This document shows positions 5,478-8,094 of a stretch of DNA of 8,094 nucleotides, piece by piece. The number at the start of each line of letters is the position of its first letter. Within the stretch, counting starts at the first letter, position 1. The position numbers were made by a program, and so were the translations under genes. The DNA is from Microcaldota archaeon. Lineage in GTDB: Archaea; Micrarchaeota; Micrarchaeia; Micrarchaeales; CABMGC01. The notes under the pieces are model-generated. The model was not told where the DNA came from. It worked only from the letters and a program-made list of their open reading frames with translations, and did no database searches. The stretch covers positions 1 through 8,094 of the forward strand of contig DAHVVD010000043.1 in assembly GCA_027328265.1 (NCBI GenBank). Reading direction: 5' to 3'.

Positions 5478-6842
5478 ATGCCAAGGACAAAGATAATGGC
5501 CACGTACGGCCCGTCTGTTGACGATGACAGAACACTGAGTAAGATACTTGCGCAAGTAGATGTACTGCGCCTGAATCTTTCTCATGGCAATAAGGAAAAT
5601 TGGCTCAGTTCTTTAGACCGGATAGGAAGAATCGCCAAGAAGATAAACAAAGAAGTTGCCCTGCTGGCCGACCTTCCAGGACCAAAGATAAGGACCGGAA
5701 AACTTCCAAAGGACATCGGCGTCGTTAAAGGGCAGAAAATAATCTTTTCGCACCTTCAGCAACGTGATGACGGCACAATACCTCTAAATTTTGAAGTGCA
5801 AAAGTATGCAAAGAAAGGAGCTTTGGTTTCGATAGGTGAAAATGGGCCTAGGATGCTGGTAAAAGAGCTCAAAAAGGGCAGGATGATATGCAGCGTTGTC
5901 AATCCAGGCATAATCACTAGCAACAAGGGCGTAAGCATCAGTAACCTATCTTCCTCTCTTGCATCTCCTACGAAAGAAGACTTAAGGCTCGCAAAATTTG
6001 CATCAAATAATGGTTTCGACTACCTTGCCCTTTCCTTTGTTACAGAGCCACGTAACATACAAAGACTCAGGAAGAGCGTGGGATCTCTTCCTGTAGTCGC
6101 CAAAATAGAGCGCAAAACAGCGCTTCTCAACATAGACGAAATCGCCAGCGAGGCGGACGCGATAATGGTAGCACGCGGCGACCTTGCTTTTGACATCGAA
6201 ATAGAGAGGCTTCCCATAGCTCAGCACAAGATTATAGAAGCTTCCAGAAAGGCAGGCAAATCGGTGATAGTAGCTACCCAGCTGCTTGCAAGCATGGTAA
6301 ACTACCCCACTCCAACGCGTGCTGAAGTCAGCGACATAGCAACAGCTGTCTTGGAAGGCGCCGACTGTCTTATGCTGAGCGACGAGACCACGATAGGCAA
6401 ATATCCAGTAGACTCTGTGAAGATCCTGCGTGGCGTTGCGAAGAACACAGAGCCTTCATTCAAAAGCACCGGAACCAGAGAGACCGAAGACATATCAGGT
6501 AGCATAGCATTTGCAGCCGCAAGCGTCGCCGACAATTATGATGTCAGGCATATATTTGTGCCTACGGAAACAGGGGGCACGGCAAGGCGACTCTCATCCC
6601 TGAGGCCAAACGCTGAGATAATAGCCTTGAGCAGCTCGCGAAAGGTTAGGAACAGTCTTCGCATGAACTATGGGGTCACTCCGGCAGCAATAGCAGAGTA
6701 TAGGACAACAGACCGTCTCCTCTCCCACATCATGGGAATAGCCTCGAAGAAGGGAATAGGCAAGTATGCGGTCCTGCTTGGCAAGCCGCGCAGTACAGGC
6801 TCCACCAACATGCTTTTCGTAAGCTCTGGCTCCTCGGAATAA
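5478..6842 (+). CDS. pyk: Pyruvate kinase
   Basis: It converts phosphoenolpyruvate and ADP to pyruvate and ATP, the last step of glycolysis. The 454 residues carry the full set of motifs: TKIMATYGPS (4-13), RLNLSHG (31-37), ADLPGPKIRTG (64-74), the lid (B) domain roughly 74-157, LALSFV (183-188), VVAKIER with K209 and metal ligand E211, ARGD with metal ligand D235, VATQLLASM with catalytic T267, MLSDETTIGKYP (299-310), and a C-terminal domain with ETGGTARRLSSLRP. The length is slightly below the usual ~470. Lysine at 70 in GPKIR, where potassium-dependent enzymes have glutamate, suggests potassium independence. ATG 5478 is chosen over TTG 5466 because family similarity begins there and the TATA box is spaced for it. 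The stop TAA shares its last base with an ATG at 6842. Confidence 0.96.
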   Translation: MPRTKIMATYGPSVDDDRTLSKILAQVDVLRLNLSHGNKENWLSSLDRIGRIAKKINKEVALLADLPGPKIRTGKLPKDIGVVKGQKIIFSHLQQRDDGTIPLNFEVQKYAKKGALVSIGENGPRMLVKELKKGRMICSVVNPGIITSNKGVSISNLSSSLASPTKEDLRLAKFASNNGFDYLALSFVTEPRNIQRLRKSVGSLPVVAKIERKTALLNIDEIASEADAIMVARGDLAFDIEIERLPIAQHKIIEASRKAGKSVIVATQLLASMVNYPTPTRAEVSDIATAVLEGADCLMLSDETTIGKYPVDSVKILRGVAKNTEPSFKSTGTRETEDISGSIAFAAASVADNYDVRHIFVPTETGGTARRLSSLRPNAEIIALSSSRKVRNSLRMNYGVTPAAIAEYRTTDRLLSHIMGIASKKGIGKYAVLLGKPRSTGSTNMLFVSSGSSE

Positions 6843-6860
6843 TGCAGACGCTTACTGCAT
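6842..6860. repeat. Inverted repeat ATGCAG/CTGCAT between pyk and the next gene
   Basis: Perfect 6-bp arms (6842-6847 and 6855-6860) flank a 7-base loop, starting in the pyk stop codon and followed by ATTTT. It could be a weak terminator of pyk or, lying directly upstream of a TATA box, an operator for the next gene. The sequence alone does not decide. Confidence 0.35.
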
Positions 6861-6871
6861 ATTTTATATAT
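6861..6871 (+). promoter_or_regulatory. TATA box of the 6899 gene
   Basis: ATTTTATATAT is centred about 33 bp before ATG 6899. This predicts transcription start at about 6892-6895 and argues against the upstream in-frame ATG at 6842, which would lie ahead of the promoter. Confidence 0.6.
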
Positions 6872-6898
6872 CAAACCGCACAATTATCATTGGATGTC

Positions 6899-7936
6899 AT
6901 GTCGCCCTTTAAGGTAAAAAAACCCCCGCCGCAAAACGTCTCTGCGCCTAGGTCAAGCCAACAAACTAGGCCGAGTCCCACTATAATAAGAGCAAAAGAG
7001 ACCCAACAGTCCACAAGGACAGACCGTTTAATAGAAACCATTACAAAAGCTGTAAACGAAGCGATTGGAGCGGCACACATAGAGCTCCAGGAAGAAGGCA
7101 CATTAAGCGAGACCTCGATCGCCAGCATAAACAAGGCTAACATAGACCTCGCATTAGCAGTCAGCATAGCTGAGAAGACATGGGACGATGGCTGCCGTAA
7201 AAAGATTTATGAGATAATGGAAGGCATAAACGGCCAAATAAGAGGCATAGCCAGAGAACTAGGTCCAACTTACCAAACAGAAACCTTAAACGTGCACGAA
7301 GTTCCCCTAGACTACCTAAGAATGAGATACGCAGGATTTGATAAGGCATACGACCTGCGCTTGTGGATTGAAAGCCTGGAGCATCTTTTGGACACACGCT
7401 TAGAATACATACTTGCAGGCAGACACAACAAAATACCAGAAAGAGTCCCTGGTGTTCTAAAGACGCTTCTACAACTTCAGCCGTTAAAAATCTTCAATCC
7501 CCTATCTTCAGATGACTGGCACATGCTTGCAACCGCGATAGCCGGCACAAGAAAATACAGTCAGGAAACAATAGAAAAATGGCTAGACGCCAAGCTCCCC
7601 GAAGATCAACAAAGGGAGATGACAGACTACGTCACCCAGCGGCTCCCTGCGCAAGATGCAGAGATGATAAGGGACGGAACGCTCCCACCACAAATGAGAA
7701 AATTCTTCAAAGGTTATCAAAGTTTCTGTGGAAATCACGGCATAAAACCAGGCTCCGCAGCTCTCTTCGATCTGCTGCCTCAAATAAAAAGGGAGAGTGC
7801 CAGCTCAGGAGGAGCGCAAGTAAAAACTTACGAGGGAGCTGGGGATGAGAGTCATGAATCAGAACAGCCGCAGCAGCTGCAACAGCCGCCGCAACCGCCT
7901 CCAGCACCTAAGATAATAACCAAGGCGGGTTCGTAA
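6899..7936 (+). CDS. Hypothetical soluble helical protein with Pro/Gln-rich ends
   Basis: I do not recognise this 345-residue protein. It has three parts: a basic, proline-rich, probably disordered N-terminus (MSPFKVKKPPPQ onward to about 40); a core (about 41-297) that is mostly amphipathic helix, with W95, W156, W207 and W228 and only two cysteines (99 and 277); and a low-complexity tail (about 300-345) containing QPQQLQQPPQPPPAP. There are no membrane helices, signal peptide, Walker motifs or zinc motifs. Repeated short patterns such as KLPEDQQ, RLPAQDAE and TLPPQMR (233-267) may mark helix caps in an all-alpha fold. It follows pyk by 56 bp with its own TATA box. A frame open from the ATG at 6842 would add 19 residues but is less likely, because the promoter lies inside that extension. 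A scaffold or adaptor role would be a guess. Confidence 0.75.
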   Translation: MSPFKVKKPPPQNVSAPRSSQQTRPSPTIIRAKETQQSTRTDRLIETITKAVNEAIGAAHIELQEEGTLSETSIASINKANIDLALAVSIAEKTWDDGCRKKIYEIMEGINGQIRGIARELGPTYQTETLNVHEVPLDYLRMRYAGFDKAYDLRLWIESLEHLLDTRLEYILAGRHNKIPERVPGVLKTLLQLQPLKIFNPLSSDDWHMLATAIAGTRKYSQETIEKWLDAKLPEDQQREMTDYVTQRLPAQDAEMIRDGTLPPQMRKFFKGYQSFCGNHGIKPGSAALFDLLPQIKRESASSGGAQVKTYEGAGDESHESEQPQQLQQPPQPPPAPKIITKAGS

Positions 7937-7989
7937 TGATAAAAAGCGCACCTGAACCCTGTTACCTTTGCCGCCTGGGTGGCGAAGAA

Positions 7990-8001
7990 GCTTTATAAAC
8001 C
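7990..8001 (+). promoter_or_regulatory. Strong TATA box with no visible gene behind it
   Basis: GCTTTATAAACC is close to the archaeal consensus and is preceded by a short CGCC/GGCG inverted repeat (7972-7975 with 7981-7984). Transcription would begin near 8021. The TTTTT at 8002-8006 just after it could also end the transcript of the preceding gene. Confidence 0.55.
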
Positions 8002-8094
8002 TTTTTAGCCTTATATTTGGCTGGTGCTTTTATGGCTACCACTTGCTCCTAGAGGCAATGTGTTTTGAGAGCTAATTTTGCTTGATGAGATGCA
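8002..8094 (+). other. Start of an unidentified transcript or leader, cut by the window edge
   Basis: All three plus frames close within a few codons after the predicted start: ATG 8032 gives six codons before TAG. No tRNA, rRNA or SRP RNA start is recognisable. A small TTGC/GCAA stem (8043-8046 with 8055-8058) and TTGATGA (8083-8089), one base from the box C consensus RTGATGA, are the only structured elements. It may be a leader for a gene starting past 8094, or a small RNA. Confidence 0.25.

Noticed and set aside
5421..5585. 55-residue N-terminal extension of the glycosyltransferase
   Set aside because: It would cover the promoter region and overlap the start of pyruvate kinase. The GT2 fold starts directly at the internal ATG 5420.
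7579..7848. 89-codon plus-strand and overlapping minus-strand frames within the 6899 gene
   Set aside because: The arginine-rich or alanine-rich translations are typical out-of-frame readings of the real coding sequence.
7936..7998. 20-codon frame starting at ATG overlapping the preceding TAA, with a CYLC (CxxC) motif
   Set aside because: It is very short, has a single CxxC, and ends inside a strong TATA box; chance is the simpler explanation. Conservation in relatives would be needed to revive it.
8021..8094. tRNA or rRNA start behind the last promoter
   Set aside because: No acceptor stem, D-loop or T-loop pattern and no recognisable rRNA or SRP RNA sequence could be found.
1..8094. CRISPR array, toxin-antitoxin pair or known defence system
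   Set aside because: There are no regularly spaced repeats and no Cas, nuclease or toxin genes apart from the TnpB tail of the insertion sequence.

Overview
The window looks archaeal. Most genes have an A/T-rich TATA-like box about 26-38 bp upstream of the start codon, which implies very short or absent 5' leaders. The only convincing Shine-Dalgarno match fits an archaeal GGTGATC-type site. ATA and AGG/AGA codons are frequent. A winged-helix regulator is fused through one membrane helix to a DUF4382-like outer domain rich in N-glycosylation sequons, an architecture I associate with archaea. A small-genome lineage such as DPANN (Micrarchaeota-like) or an acidophilic euryarchaeote is plausible, but no rRNA or marker gene here settles it.

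Layout. Positions 1-185 are the right end of an IS200/IS605- or IS1341-type element: the last 42 codons of tnpB, overlapped by hairpins typical of an omega/reRNA, ending in a CCCAC/GTGGG stem. About 40 bp later begins a two-gene plus-strand operon (224-1045, 1050-1871). It encodes two 273-residue proteins, each with two N-terminal membrane helices and a soluble domain. They appear to be diverged tandem duplicates and resemble, by pattern only, the N-terminal domain of VirB4/TraC-type conjugation ATPases without the ATPase. Convergent to them is a minus-strand series, in transcription order: a family 2 glycosyltransferase (5420-4710), the membrane-anchored winged-helix/DUF4382 protein (4633-3359), and a sulfatase-fold metalloenzyme (3308-1884). 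Divergent from the glycosyltransferase is pyruvate kinase (5478-6842), sharing a single TATA region with it. Pyruvate kinase is followed by an unrecognised 345-residue soluble protein with proline/glutamine-rich ends (6899-7936). The last ~95 bases hold a strong TATA box with no gene visible behind it before the window ends.

How the genes may work together. The minus-strand trio suggests cell-surface glycan work: a glycosyltransferase, a phospho- or sulfo-transferase/hydrolase of the alkaline-phosphatase fold, and a regulator whose sensor domain lies outside the cell and is probably heavily N-glycosylated. Three helically phased TTCGG repeats lie just upstream of the regulator's TATA box and are a candidate operator. 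Pyruvate kinase is central glycolysis and probably an independent unit. The two-gene membrane operon is the least explained part of the window.
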